A stretch of 62,627 nt of DNA from Flavobacterium sp. DG2-3. Lineage in GTDB: Bacteria > Bacteroidota > Bacteroidia > Flavobacteriales > Flavobacteriaceae. Below the pieces are notes generated by a model that saw nothing but the letters and a program-made list of their open reading frames with translations, was not told the origin of the DNA and did no database searches. Position 1 is the stretch's first letter. Every line of letters starts with the position of its first letter. Position numbers and translations under genes: made by a program. Below are positions 36,061 to 45,099 of the stretch, in pieces. Where the stretch lies: assembly GCF_030730925.1 (NCBI RefSeq), contig NZ_JAVAMB010000026.1, positions 1-62,627 of the forward strand, read 5' to 3'.

Positions 36061-37095
36061 CTAATCAATAAGCCTCCTAATCCCGTACGGATCAATTGTG
36101 ATAATCGAACCATCTTCCAGATAATCGATTTTGGTCACTTTCATGCTTCGCAAGTGCGTAACACCTTTCGACAAACTCGAATCGTGGTAAAACAAATACC
36201 ATTCGCCTTCGACTTCACAAATCGAATGATGCGAAGTCCATCCCACAACGGGATTTAAAATCCTTCCCTGATACGTAAACGGCCCATACGGATTGTCGCC
36301 AATAGCATAACAGATAAAATGCGTATCGCCTGTAGAATACGAAAAATAATATTTTTCGTTGTATTTATGAACCCATGAAGCTTCAAAAAAACGACGGTCG
36401 TTATCTCCTGCAAGAATTTCATCTCCGTTTTCATCCAGAATTTTAATTTCTTTCGGATCTTCGTCAAACTCCAGCATATCTTCACGGAGTCTTGCTACAA
36501 TTGGCCCCAAGGCTTTTTCATTGGCTGTTGGCTCTTCGTTATTTTCGTCATAAATATTATTTCGATATTTCTGAAGCTGACCGCCCCAGATTCCGCCAAA
36601 ATAAATATAATGTCTGCCATCTTCGTCTTCAAAAACTGCTGGATCAATGCTGTAGCTTCCTTTTATAGCTTCTTTTTCAGGAACAAAAGGTCCGACTGGC
36701 GAATCGCTTATGGCAACTCCAAGCTGAAAAATACCGCTAGCACGTTTAGCTGGGAAATACAAATAATATTTTCCCGCTTTACAAGCTGCATCGGGTGCCC
36801 ACATCTGCTTCTCTGCCCAGGCAACATCATTTACATGTAATGCAACGCCATTGTCAACGGCTTCTGACGAAATATCTTCCATCGAAAAAACGTGGTAATC
36901 CTCCATCCCGAAATGATCTCCATTGTCGTTAAACGGAATTCCCGCATCAATGTCGTGCGAAGGATAAATATAGATTTTACCATTAAATACATGCGCCGAA
37001 GGATCGGCTGTATAAATATGGGATACTAAAGGCTTTGAAATCGCCAAATCATTAATTTCCTCAAAATTAATGTGTTCAATGCTGTCTTCAGGCAT
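36061..37095 (-). CDS. GH43 family beta-xylosidase/arabinofuranosidase, cytoplasmic
   Basis: The 344-residue glycosidase is a single five-bladed GH43 domain with the family triad visible: general base D31 (TADPSAHVF), pKa modulator D151 (SIDPAVFED) and general acid E238 (FFEASWVHK). There is no signal peptide, so it acts in the cytoplasm on imported oligosaccharides. It starts 21 bases after the GPH symporter gene, and the two form an operon. Activity may be beta-xylosidase, alpha-arabinofuranosidase or both; the context favours cleaving xylo-oligosaccharides delivered by the symporter. Confidence 0.9.
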   Translation of the reverse strand: MPEDSIEHINFEEINDLAISKPLVSHIYTADPSAHVFNGKIYIYPSHDIDAGIPFNDNGDHFGMEDYHVFSMEDISSEAVDNGVALHVNDVAWAEKQMWAPDAACKAGKYYLYFPAKRASGIFQLGVAISDSPVGPFVPEKEAIKGSYSIDPAVFEDEDGRHYIYFGGIWGGQLQKYRNNIYDENNEEPTANEKALGPIVARLREDMLEFDEDPKEIKILDENGDEILAGDNDRRFFEASWVHKYNEKYYFSYSTGDTHFICYAIGDNPYGPFTYQGRILNPVVGWTSHHSICEVEGEWYLFYHDSSLSKGVTHLRSMKVTKIDYLEDGSIITIDPYGIRRLID

Positions 37096-37116
37096 AGTAA
37101 TATTTTGTTTAAGTAA

Positions 37117-38568
37117 TTAAGTTCTTCTTTGTTTAAGGTCTGTTTCGATCTGCACTTCCATTTCTTTATTGATTTTATAGAAAAACAGCAATCCGGCTCC
37201 AATTAAAAAAGGAATTGCAGGGAAAATACTCACTAGTAATTTGATTCCGTTTACAGCAGATTCAGTCTGAACCTCAGCATTGGCCACATAATGGAATGCT
37301 CCTAAAACCAAAGTGGTCACAGCTCCGCCAATACTCAAACCTGCTTTTAACCCCACCATCATGGCAGAAAAAATAATAGCAGTGGCACGACGGTTGTTCA
37401 GCCATTCTGAATAATCGGCCACGTCGGCAATCATCGCCCACAGGATTGGGATTGTGATTCCGTAGAAAAAGCCATGTAAGATTTGAGAGAAAAACATAAG
37501 CGAAATTGAAGTCGCTGGGAAAAAGTAAAAAGCAATAATAAACAAGGTCGAAATGAATAAAAATAGTCCGAATACATTTCGCTTTCCGTATTTGTCTGCT
37601 AGGTTTTTAGACAATGTAATTCCGATAATCATAAAGATGATTCCGCCCGCATTAAAAAGTCCGAAACCCGCAGAAACTGGATCGTTCCCGAAATGATTCA
37701 ATCCAATATTCGTTAGAAAATCTAAAATAGGCTGAATAAAAATGGCTAATTGTTCTTTGTCTACGTAATTCTCAAAATAATAAACATACGAACCGCCTTT
37801 CATTGCGAGCGTTACAAAAACCAAAGTTGTCAACGAAAGCATAATTACCCACGGCCTGTTTTTAATCAAATCGCTTAAATCTTCTTTCACACTTGACTTT
37901 TGTTCTGGTTTTGGAATGATTCTTTCTTTTGTAGTTAAAAAAGTAATCAGAAGCATAATCGTTCCTATAATTGCTAGAGCGGTCATTACCTTTTCAATTC
38001 CAACCGCTTTATCGCCATTTCCAGCACTTTTGATAATGCCAAGCATAAAAACCTGAACAAAAAACTGAGCAAACATTACGGCAACAAAACGATACGATGA
38101 CATACTGTTTCTTTCGCCCATATCTCCTGTAATTACACCACTTAAAGCGGAATAAGGCAGATTATTTGCAGCATAAAAAAGCAATAATAAAGTGTAGGTT
38201 ACAATGGCATAAATTACTTTTCCCTGATACGAAAAATTTGGAGTTGAAAATGCCATTAAAGCGACAACTCCCAACGGAATTGCAGTCAATAAAATCCACG
38301 GTCTGAATTTTCCCCATTTGGTACTCGTTCTGTCTGCCAAAACTCCAATTATCGGATTAAAAACAAAGGCGGCAATTAAACCCACAACCAGCATGATAAT
38401 AGAAGAATCTGTTGGCGATAATCCGTAGATGTCGGTATAAAAATAAGCTAGATACGTCATCAAAGTTTGAAAAACGAGATTGGCAGCTAAGTCGCCCAAG
38501 CTGTATCCAATTTTTTCTTTGATGGATAGTTTTTGTGAAATTTTATTCATTGGTGGGTTTGTGGTCAT
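37117..38568 (-). CDS. GPH-family sugar:cation symporter
   Basis: The 483-residue protein has about 12 hydrophobic segments and the MelB/XynP/UidB signature (IGYSLGDLAANLVFQTLMTY, GLSPTDSSIIMLV, NPIIGVLADRT). Members move pentosides, glucuronides or galactosides with Na+ or H+ through the inner membrane. It starts at 38568; MNKISQ at residue 7 is an alternative. It precedes GH43 and is preceded by two CAATCGGTTG sites around its predicted promoter. The likely cargo is xylobiose or xylo-oligosaccharides. Confidence 0.93.
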   Translation of the reverse strand: MTTNPPMNKISQKLSIKEKIGYSLGDLAANLVFQTLMTYLAYFYTDIYGLSPTDSSIIMLVVGLIAAFVFNPIIGVLADRTSTKWGKFRPWILLTAIPLGVVALMAFSTPNFSYQGKVIYAIVTYTLLLLFYAANNLPYSALSGVITGDMGERNSMSSYRFVAVMFAQFFVQVFMLGIIKSAGNGDKAVGIEKVMTALAIIGTIMLLITFLTTKERIIPKPEQKSSVKEDLSDLIKNRPWVIMLSLTTLVFVTLAMKGGSYVYYFENYVDKEQLAIFIQPILDFLTNIGLNHFGNDPVSAGFGLFNAGGIIFMIIGITLSKNLADKYGKRNVFGLFLFISTLFIIAFYFFPATSISLMFFSQILHGFFYGITIPILWAMIADVADYSEWLNNRRATAIIFSAMMVGLKAGLSIGGAVTTLVLGAFHYVANAEVQTESAVNGIKLLVSIFPAIPFLIGAGLLFFYKINKEMEVQIETDLKQRRT

Positions 38569-38589
38569 TTGTCGGTTAGTTAGTTTTCT

Positions 38590-38673
38590 CCTGCAAGGTT
38601 TTCAAAGCCTTGTAGGTTTTCTATTTTTACATGCTTTCTTAAACATACCTACAAGGTTTTGGAAACCTTACAG
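38590..38673. repeat. CCTACAAGGTTTTGGAAACCTT-type hairpin repeat
   Basis: The words CCTGCAAGGTTTTCAAAGCC and TTGTAGGTTT are repeated in inverted order as ACCTACAAGGTTTTGGAAAC and CTTACAGG. It lies in the leader region between the symporter start and operator 3. Confidence 0.65.
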
Positions 38674-38694
38674 GAATGCAAATAATATTTTAAA

Positions 38695-38704
38695 CAATCG
38701 GTTG
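38695..38704. promoter_or_regulatory. Candidate operator CAATCGGTTG, site 3 (symporter)
   Basis: An exact copy in AAACAATCGGTTGTGTAAA, 127 bp before the symporter start. Together with site 4 it flanks a TAAATTTG-like box at 38741-38734 (minus), the best -7 candidate for the symporter. Centre-to-centre distance between sites 3 and 4 is 78 bp. Confidence 0.65.
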
Positions 38705-38772
38705 TGTAAAATTAGACAAAAAAACATATTATGCAAATTTAGTTTGCTTTATTTAAGTTATTTTTTAATTCA

Positions 38773-38782
38773 CAACCGATTG
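38773..38782 (-). promoter_or_regulatory. Candidate operator CAATCGGTTG, site 4 (symporter)
   Basis: An exact copy on the minus strand, in CAACAATCGGTTGTGAATT. It lies 36 bp after the stop of the GH10 lipoprotein gene and upstream of the symporter -7 candidate. Confidence 0.65.
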
Positions 38783-38817
38783 TTGATTAATTCATCAAAA
38801 CAAAGCCTTTTTCTTTG

Positions 38818-39927
38818 TTATTCTTTAGATTCTTTAAGATTTAAAATACTGTCGTACGCTTTTTTGTGTTTCAAATCGGCATCAAACGGCAACGGATAAT
38901 TCGTTCTTCCTTTAATCGGCCAGTCGTTTAACCAAGATTGCTTGTCATGAACGCCCCAAAAAGTAACACGGCTAATTTTGTCTTTATGCTTTAAAAACAA
39001 CTTGAAAATCGAAGCGTAACGTTCTGCGAGTTTGTTTTGCACTGAATCTGGCAATTTATCAGGATACGGATTCATTTTTGGATTTCCTTCAAATTTCTGA
39101 TTCACATCGGCGCCTTTTAAATCCCACGGATTCGGCAAAACGGTAATATCTAATTCTGTAAATGCCACTTTAATTCCTAAAGCGGAATATTCCAAAATAC
39201 TCTTTTCGATTTCTTCTAAAGACGGACTTTCTAATCGCCAATGCCCCTGAATTCCTACTCCATCGACTTTTCCGCCTTCGGCTTTTATTTTCTTGATCAA
39301 AGCAATAGCTCCCGCTCTTTTTGCAGGTTCTTCAATATTATAATCGTTGTAATACAGTTCAACATTTGGATCTGCTTTTGCAGCTAATTTAAATGCGTCA
39401 ACTAAATATTTTTCGCCAAGAGTTTTCAAAAAAACAGATTGTCTCAAAGTTCCGTCTTCATTTAAAGCTTCATTCACCACATCCCAAGAATCGATTTTGC
39501 CTTTATATCTAGAAACAATGGTATTGATATGATCCTGCATAAAAGCTTTCATTTCTGTACTATCTGCAATCTTTTCCATCCACGGCGCCAATTGGCTGTG
39601 CCAGATCAAAGTATGCCCGTGAACAAACATTTTATTCTTTTTCCCATACGCCACAAATTTATCCGATAAAGTAAAATCGTATTTATCCTTTTGCGGATGT
39701 GTGTACATCGATTTCATGATATTTTCAGCCGTAATTGCATTGAATTCTTTTTTAATCAGCGAATCTTCTTTGCTATTTTTTTCCTGAATCTGATTGACAT
39801 CTAATGCGGTTCCAATTAAAAAGTCATTTTTATAAGCGTCTTTTAGCGAAAGAGATTCTTTCTGCGAGGAACAGCTTAACGTTAGCATCGCTGTGACTGC
39901 TAATAAATAAGGTTTTACTAATTTCAT
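38818..39927 (-). CDS. GH10 endo-1,4-beta-xylanase lipoprotein
   Basis: The 369-residue lipoprotein (lipobox TLSC, C19) is one uninterrupted GH10 barrel. Diagnostic features are HGHTLIWHSQLAPWM (103-117), acid/base E153 (DSWDVVNEA) and nucleophile E259 (VAFTELDI), then the FWGVHDKQSWLNDW tryptophan segment. Unlike the CBM-bearing enzyme at 21444-23654 it has no binding modules, so it probably trims shorter imported chains, in the periplasm or at the membrane. It follows GH115 by 168 bp of repeat DNA and precedes the symporter promoter. Confidence 0.95.
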   Translation of the reverse strand: MKLVKPYLLAVTAMLTLSCSSQKESLSLKDAYKNDFLIGTALDVNQIQEKNSKEDSLIKKEFNAITAENIMKSMYTHPQKDKYDFTLSDKFVAYGKKNKMFVHGHTLIWHSQLAPWMEKIADSTEMKAFMQDHINTIVSRYKGKIDSWDVVNEALNEDGTLRQSVFLKTLGEKYLVDAFKLAAKADPNVELYYNDYNIEEPAKRAGAIALIKKIKAEGGKVDGVGIQGHWRLESPSLEEIEKSILEYSALGIKVAFTELDITVLPNPWDLKGADVNQKFEGNPKMNPYPDKLPDSVQNKLAERYASIFKLFLKHKDKISRVTFWGVHDKQSWLNDWPIKGRTNYPLPFDADLKHKKAYDSILNLKESKE

Positions 39928-39977
39928 ATTATTGTGGTTTTTAGTTAGTGTATTTTTTATAGACTAATCGTCATTTT

Positions 39978-40077
39978 GTCATTCCGAGGAACGAGGAATC
40001 TCCGCGAGTAGCTCTACAAAGATTGGCGACATTCTGTGAGGAGTTTCTTGTGGAGATTCCTCGTTCCTTGGAATGAC
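39978..40077. repeat. Dispersed palindromic repeat family A, copy 4
   Basis: A near-perfect 100-bp inverted repeat from GTCATTCCGAGGAACGAGGA to TCCTCGTTCCTTGGAATGAC. It is nearly identical to copy 5 at 42784, including CTACAAAGATTGGCGACATT in the middle. Confidence 0.9.
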
Positions 40078-40094
40078 AAACAGGACGTGTGATG

Positions 40095-42710
40095 TTACTG
40101 CTTATTATCTTTTTTAAAACTCTCTGGCGGTCCCAAATACGACTCCAATAATTTCCCTTCCGCGGTTTCAATTACAATTTTCTGCAACACCAAAGCCGGA
40201 TCAACCGCATAAATCTTCAAAACATGATTTCCTGACTTTTCAATTTGATGTGTTGAGGTTATAATTTTGATATTATCTGCTACAGATTTCGCCCAACTTT
40301 TTTCTGATGAATCAGCGTTGAGGTTCATGATTTGAGGCTTTTCAGAGTCGAAAGCAATTCCGTATTTTAAACCGTCGCCCAACTTAAAATTAATTGTTGG
40401 CGAAAAATACGCATGAACTTTTACTTTTCCTTTACTAAAAAAATGAACCTCATATTCTAATCTCGGCGATTGTTCTGAAATCTCAATGGACTGAATATTC
40501 GAAGGCTTAATTGTTACTCCAGAATCTGTTTTTCCTAAATTCGGAATTACAGTCCATTTTGCCGCATCTGAATTAATTGCTTTAGAATAATTTTTACTTT
40601 CTATCGAAATATATCCATCGTTTTCAATAAAACCATGAGCCAGAGCTAAATCTGGATTTTTACTAATTGATTTTTCATTCTTTGGAGGATTCGTGATATC
40701 TCTTTCCTTCACAACTTGAATTGAAGGCTCGATTCTTTTAGTTTTCGGAATCACATTTTTATCGGGTTGCTGCCAATTGTCATAACCAATATGCGTCTGA
40801 GACATAATATGATTCCACTTTCCGTTTGCTAATTCGGTATGGTAATAATTAGTTAGCAGACTGTCTTTTTCAAATAACTTTTTTACTTTTTGAGCATAAT
40901 CATTTGCAACAGCACTTCCCTGCTCTGCATATATATAATTCTTCGCAGTTGCAACATACATTTCATTTAAATTTGAACTTGCCAAAACCGGAAATAATAC
41001 CAACTGATAAAAAGCATCTTTATATTCTGGCTGTAATTTCTCGTTTATCGAATTGGCTTTTTCAACCAATTTTTGATAATTAGCAACAACATTATCTGCT
41101 TCATTATAATTTGTAACACTATAGGTTTTAGCATCTAACAATTCTGGTTTTCGGCGTGCGTTGTATTTCGTATACAATTTTAGAATTTCTGCAATTTCTT
41201 TCGAAAACTGATTTCCGAAATTGGCTGCTGCCAAATTCACATAATAATCCTGTAGATTTCCCGCATTAAGCTTTTCTGGATTCCAAGCCATATCGAGGAA
41301 AAACTCAATCGGAAATTCCATTGGCTTGATGTCGCCCACATTGACAATCCAGATTTTATCGACTCCGTATTGATACGCCAAATCCATTTGTTCCCAAACT
41401 CTTTCTATTTGGTTCGTGTTGATCCATTTGTAATTTCGTGGACCGCCCACATAATCGTAATGATAATAAATGCCGTAACCGCCTTTTCTTGGTTTGGCGT
41501 TCAGCTCTGGAAGTTTGCGGATATTTCCCCAATTGTCATCGCATAATAATAACGTTACATCGTCTGGAACCCGCATTCCCTTATCGTAATAATCCTGAAC
41601 TTCTTTGTAAAGCGCCCACATTTGAGGTGTTTCTTCAATCGGCTTTTTAGTAACTTCTTGAATGATATTTCGCTGCGTTTTTACAATATTTTCCAAAAGA
41701 TCAATTGCCGTTCCTTCTGTCATAGGTTCGTCACCATCGCCACGCATTCCAATCGTTACGATGGTTTCTTTATTTCCCATTCTTTTAATTCCGTCTTTCC
41801 AGAACTGAATCAAAGCTTCAGAATTGGTAGTAAAATCCCATTTCCCGTTGGTTTTTCCCCATTCGGCATGTGCTCTTGTTAAGGGTTCGTGATGCGAAGT
41901 TCCCATTACAATGCCGTATTCGTCAGCCAAAACAGCATTCTGCGGATCTTCGACATAAAACATTCTGCCCCACATCGCTGGCCACAAATAATTGCCTTTC
42001 ATTCTTAGAATCAATTCAAAAACAGTATCATAAAACTTCGAATTGAATCCGCTGTATTTCTCAAAAGCCCAGCCAGATAACGCTGGAGCCTCATCATTTA
42101 TAAAAATGCCGCGGTATTTTACTTTTGGTTCTCCCTGCGAATGAATTCCAGGCAAAACGTGCAGTTCAGATTGTTTTCTCACAGGAACATCGGCCCAGAA
42201 ATACCAAGGCGAAATCCCGATCTGATTGGATAAATCATAGATTCCGTAAATCGTTCCTCTTTTATCTGAACCTGCAATTACTAACGCTTTTTTGATTCCT
42301 TTAAACGGATTTTCAATAATCTGCGTGGTAAATTTTTCCCATTTCCCCTGAAGCTGACTTCCGTCAATTTTTCCTTTTTTGGCTAATTGATCGATGATTT
42401 CGCTTTTTCCTAATGTTCCGATAATGACCACAAAATCTTCTGCTTCAGATATTTTTTTTATTCTTTTCGGATGCAAATCGGAAACTTTAAAAATGTCATT
42501 TTCTAAATGTCCCGTCACTTTTAAAACTCCCGAAAAATCTTTATCGCTAACTAAAATTGAAGCTGTTTTTCCTTTTGAAACCAAAGGAAAATTTTCTGCA
42601 GAAGCCTGATTGACTACGTATTTTTCTGGATTTATGGCATACGATTTTGTGCTTAATCCGATTAGGAAAAGCGACAGAATAATGTAGTATGTTTTAATTT
42701 TTAAACACAT
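40095..42710 (-). CDS. GH115 alpha-glucuronidase
   Basis: The product is about 871 residues from the start at 42710, which opens a signal peptide (MCLKIKTYYIILSLFLIGLS). The ATG at 42749 lies in repeat DNA. GH115 enzymes remove 4-O-methyl-glucuronic acid from internal as well as terminal xylose units of long xylan chains. Family features include KYRGIFINDEAPALSGWAF, LRMKGNYLWPAMWG, IGMRGDGDEPM and the C-terminal beta-sandwich (about 700-870). It lies between uxuA and the GH10 lipoprotein. It complements the GH67 enzyme, which acts only on terminal groups of oligosaccharides. Confidence 0.93.
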   Translation of the reverse strand: MCLKIKTYYIILSLFLIGLSTKSYAINPEKYVVNQASAENFPLVSKGKTASILVSDKDFSGVLKVTGHLENDIFKVSDLHPKRIKKISEAEDFVVIIGTLGKSEIIDQLAKKGKIDGSQLQGKWEKFTTQIIENPFKGIKKALVIAGSDKRGTIYGIYDLSNQIGISPWYFWADVPVRKQSELHVLPGIHSQGEPKVKYRGIFINDEAPALSGWAFEKYSGFNSKFYDTVFELILRMKGNYLWPAMWGRMFYVEDPQNAVLADEYGIVMGTSHHEPLTRAHAEWGKTNGKWDFTTNSEALIQFWKDGIKRMGNKETIVTIGMRGDGDEPMTEGTAIDLLENIVKTQRNIIQEVTKKPIEETPQMWALYKEVQDYYDKGMRVPDDVTLLLCDDNWGNIRKLPELNAKPRKGGYGIYYHYDYVGGPRNYKWINTNQIERVWEQMDLAYQYGVDKIWIVNVGDIKPMEFPIEFFLDMAWNPEKLNAGNLQDYYVNLAAANFGNQFSKEIAEILKLYTKYNARRKPELLDAKTYSVTNYNEADNVVANYQKLVEKANSINEKLQPEYKDAFYQLVLFPVLASSNLNEMYVATAKNYIYAEQGSAVANDYAQKVKKLFEKDSLLTNYYHTELANGKWNHIMSQTHIGYDNWQQPDKNVIPKTKRIEPSIQVVKERDITNPPKNEKSISKNPDLALAHGFIENDGYISIESKNYSKAINSDAAKWTVIPNLGKTDSGVTIKPSNIQSIEISEQSPRLEYEVHFFSKGKVKVHAYFSPTINFKLGDGLKYGIAFDSEKPQIMNLNADSSEKSWAKSVADNIKIITSTHQIEKSGNHVLKIYAVDPALVLQKIVIETAEGKLLESYLGPPESFKKDNKQ

Positions 42711-42770
42711 AGAATCATAGATTTTTCTTTGCTTATAAAGGCGTTTCACTTATTCAAATGCACATAGTTT
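42704..42770. repeat. Dispersed repeat family B, copy 2
   Basis: AACACATAGAATCATAGATT is followed by AAAGGCGTTTCACTTATT and CACATAGTTTTTTCAC. It overlaps the first codons of GH115: the ATG at 42710 is the reverse complement of the CAT in ACACAT. Copies 1 and 3 are at 6809 and 49064. Confidence 0.7.
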
Positions 42771-42783
42771 TTTCACAAATTTT

Positions 42784-42883
42784 GTCATTCCGAGGAACAA
42801 GGAATCTTCGCGAGTAGCTCTACAAAGATTGGCGACATTCTATGAGGAGTTTCTTGTGAAGATTCCTCGTTCCTCGGAATGAC
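42784..42883. repeat. Dispersed palindromic repeat family A, copy 5
   Basis: Runs from GTCATTCCGAGGAACAAGGA to CTCGTTCCTCGGAATGAC, a perfect-ended inverted repeat. It is nearly identical to copy 4. It lies between uxuA and GH115. Confidence 0.9.
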
Positions 42884-42911
42884 AAACAGAACGTTTTACT
42901 CTTCTCATCTG

Positions 42912-42943
42912 AGACCAGACAGGTTTTTAAAATCTGTCTGGTC
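42912..42943 (-). terminator. Terminator-like hairpin after uxuA
   Basis: AGACCAGACAGGT pairs with TCTGTCTGGTCT around TTTTAAAA, 15 bases after the uxuA stop. It resembles the hairpin at 31692-31723, so it may be a mobile hairpin repeat used as a terminator. Confidence 0.6.
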
Positions 42944-42958
42944 TAATTCCAAAGAATA

Positions 42959-44122
42959 TTACAAACCCAGTTTATACCCAATACCCATCTCCAGACCTCG
43001 CAATTCAGCCAAACCTTTCAATCTCCCGGTCAAAGAATAACCAGGATAGGTTTCTGTTTTTTCATCAACTTCGTGCAAAAAACCATGATCGGGGCGCATC
43101 GGCAAACTGACTTTTGTTTTATTCATTACAAGCAAAATCTTTTCTACAATCTTTTCCATTTTCACATCTCCGTACAAATGCTCTGATTCCCTGAAAATAG
43201 TTTCACTTTCGCGGATGGTATTTCTTAGATGTAAAAAATGAATTCTCTCTTCGTAATCGTCGATTATTTTTTCCAGATTATTTTTTGGGTCAGCACTAAG
43301 TGAACCTATACAATAACACAATCCGTTGGCAGTTGAAGGAATGGCGTTAAAAATTGCTTTTAAATCTTCTTCTGTTGAAACGATTCTTGGCAATCCTAAA
43401 ACCGAAAACGGCGGATCGTCGGGATGAATCGCTAATTTCTGTTCATTTTTTTCTGCAAATGGTGTTATTTCAGATAAGAAATAAATCAAATTTTCTCTTA
43501 GTTTTTGATTGTCGATTTGGGCATAATTATTCAAAAGCGACAAAATTTGTTCTGCTGTAAAATTGATTTTACTTCCCGGTAACCCGAGTAAAACATTTTT
43601 AAACAGCAATGCTTTTTCGTCTTCAGACAATTGATTTCCAAATTGCAATGCTTTTTCTTTTTCAGTATCTGAATAATCGTTTTCAGAATTCGGTCTTTTT
43701 AAAAGAAAAACATCAAAATACGTAAACGCATCTTGATTGTATAGTAAAGCTTTGCTTCCGTCTTCATTTATAAAATTATGATTGGTGCGAACCCAATCCA
43801 GAATCGGCATAAAATTGTAGGTTATAATTTTAATCCCGCAATCGGCCAGATTTTGCAAACTCATTTTATAATTTTCAATGTATTGCAAATAGTTTCCAGA
43901 AGCCCGTTTGATTTCTTCATGAACAGGAAGACTTTCAACTACAGTCCACTCCAAACCTGCATTTCGAATAATTTCCTGTCTTTCCTGAATAGCTGCAACT
44001 GACCAGATTTCACCCACTGGAATCTGATGCAAAGCGGTTACAATTCCAGTTGCTCCGGCTTGTTTTATGTCGATAAGCTTTACGTTGTCATTTGGACCGA
44101 ACCAACGCATAGTTTGCTGCAT
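42959..44122 (-). CDS. uxuA: Mannonate dehydratase
   Basis: UxuA dehydrates D-mannonate to 2-keto-3-deoxygluconate. The product is 387 residues from 44122. This start gives MQQTMRWFGPND, aligning with the E. coli beginning; an ATG 9 bases upstream also exists. Typical segments are QAGATGIVTALHQIPVGEIW, LAIHPDDPPFSVLGLPRI and LPMRPDHGFLHE, which carry the metal and active-site residues. It follows an SDR oxidoreductase gene and precedes GH115. It would degrade the glucuronate freed from glucuronoxylan. Glucuronate isomerase (uxaC), KDG kinase and aldolase are not in this window. Confidence 0.96.
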   Translation of the reverse strand: MQQTMRWFGPNDNVKLIDIKQAGATGIVTALHQIPVGEIWSVAAIQERQEIIRNAGLEWTVVESLPVHEEIKRASGNYLQYIENYKMSLQNLADCGIKIITYNFMPILDWVRTNHNFINEDGSKALLYNQDAFTYFDVFLLKRPNSENDYSDTEKEKALQFGNQLSEDEKALLFKNVLLGLPGSKINFTAEQILSLLNNYAQIDNQKLRENLIYFLSEITPFAEKNEQKLAIHPDDPPFSVLGLPRIVSTEEDLKAIFNAIPSTANGLCYCIGSLSADPKNNLEKIIDDYEERIHFLHLRNTIRESETIFRESEHLYGDVKMEKIVEKILLVMNKTKVSLPMRPDHGFLHEVDEKTETYPGYSLTGRLKGLAELRGLEMGIGYKLGL

Positions 44123-44150
44123 TTTTATCATACTCCTATATTTTTTAATC

Positions 44151-44226
44151 TCGCAAAGTCGCAGAGACGCAAAGTTTTTATTTTAAGCTTTTTTTAGTAA
44201 AACTTTGCGTCTTCGCGACTTTGCGA
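44151..44226. repeat. Repeat family D, CTCGCAAAGTCGCAGAGACG inverted repeat
   Basis: The arm at 44151-44179 is matched in reverse complement at 44200-44226 (CTTTGCGTCTTCGCGACTTT). It forms a long hairpin in the leader region of uxuA. The rest of the gap to 44342 has CTTTGCAACTTAGCTACTTT-type words. Confidence 0.8.
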
Positions 44227-44342
44227 GCTAATTTCTTCAACTTTAAAACTCTCAAGCCTCAAAAACACTAAAACACAAAACCTTTTTTAAGCCTTTAAAA
44301 GACCTTTGTCACTTTGCAACTTAGCTACTTTGCAACTTTAAA

Positions 44343-45080
44343 TTAAAATCCAATACTATTTCCACCGTCAACGGGCAGAACTGTACCAGTAGTATATTTT
44401 GATTCGCTTAAAGCGAAATAATAAACCGCATCTGCAATGTCAGATGGTTCGCCTAAAAATCCCATTGGTGTTCTTCCCAATACCTTATTTTTTCTTTCTG
44501 GATCATTATCCAAAGCAGCAGCTGACATTTTGGTTTTTATAAATCCCGGAGCAATACAGTTTACACGAATTCCCGCTGGAGCCAATTCTGTTGCCATGGC
44601 GCGCGTCATAGATTCGATTGCGCCTTTACTTGCCGAATAAGCAATCACTTTAGGAATTCCGTATTGCGATGCCATTGAACTGATGTTGACGATACTTCCG
44701 CTTCCGTTGGCTTTCATGTTTTTGATTACTTCACGGCTCACGGCAAAAACACTCAATAAATTGGTATGAATAATCGAAAGAAAATCTTCATCAGTCACGT
44801 CTGGAATCTCTTTTTTCATGTTGATTCCGGCGTTGTTGACCAAAATATCGATTGGTCCGTTTTGTGTTATGCTTTCAATCATGGCAGGAATTCCGCTTAG
44901 ATTATTTAAATCGAAAATTACCGGAATGGCATTTTCTCCAATTTCTTTACAGGCATCTTCTGTTTTTTCTTTTGATCTTCCGATGATGTAGGTTGTGATT
45001 CCGTTATCACAAAGTTTTTTAGCGGTTGCAAAACCTAATCCCGAATTTCCTCCGGTTACAATTGCCGTTTTTTTACTCAT
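44343..45080 (-). CDS. SDR-family oxidoreductase, probable fructuronate reductase
   Basis: The product is 245 residues from 45080. I chose this start because MSKKTAIVTGGNSGLG is the normal SDR opening and the longer frame reads into a repeat. The Rossmann glycine motif is at 9-15, NNAGIN at 82-87, and the catalytic set is S134/S135, Y148 and K152 (YSASK). It is a classical NAD(P)H short-chain dehydrogenase. Its place directly upstream of uxuA suggests it does the UxuB step (fructuronate to mannonate), a job done by SDRs in many Bacteroidetes. Gluconate 5-dehydrogenase-like activity cannot be excluded. Confidence 0.85.
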   Translation of the reverse strand: MSKKTAIVTGGNSGLGFATAKKLCDNGITTYIIGRSKEKTEDACKEIGENAIPVIFDLNNLSGIPAMIESITQNGPIDILVNNAGINMKKEIPDVTDEDFLSIIHTNLLSVFAVSREVIKNMKANGSGSIVNISSMASQYGIPKVIAYSASKGAIESMTRAMATELAPAGIRVNCIAPGFIKTKMSAAALDNDPERKNKVLGRTPMGFLGEPSDIADAVYYFALSESKYTTGTVLPVDGGNSIGF

Positions 45081-45099
45081 AATTTGCTGTTTGGTATGG

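Noticed and set aside
38480..38899. 139-codon plus-strand open frame across the symporter leader
   Set aside because: It spans two operators, a hairpin repeat and the antisense of two genes; there is no family signature.
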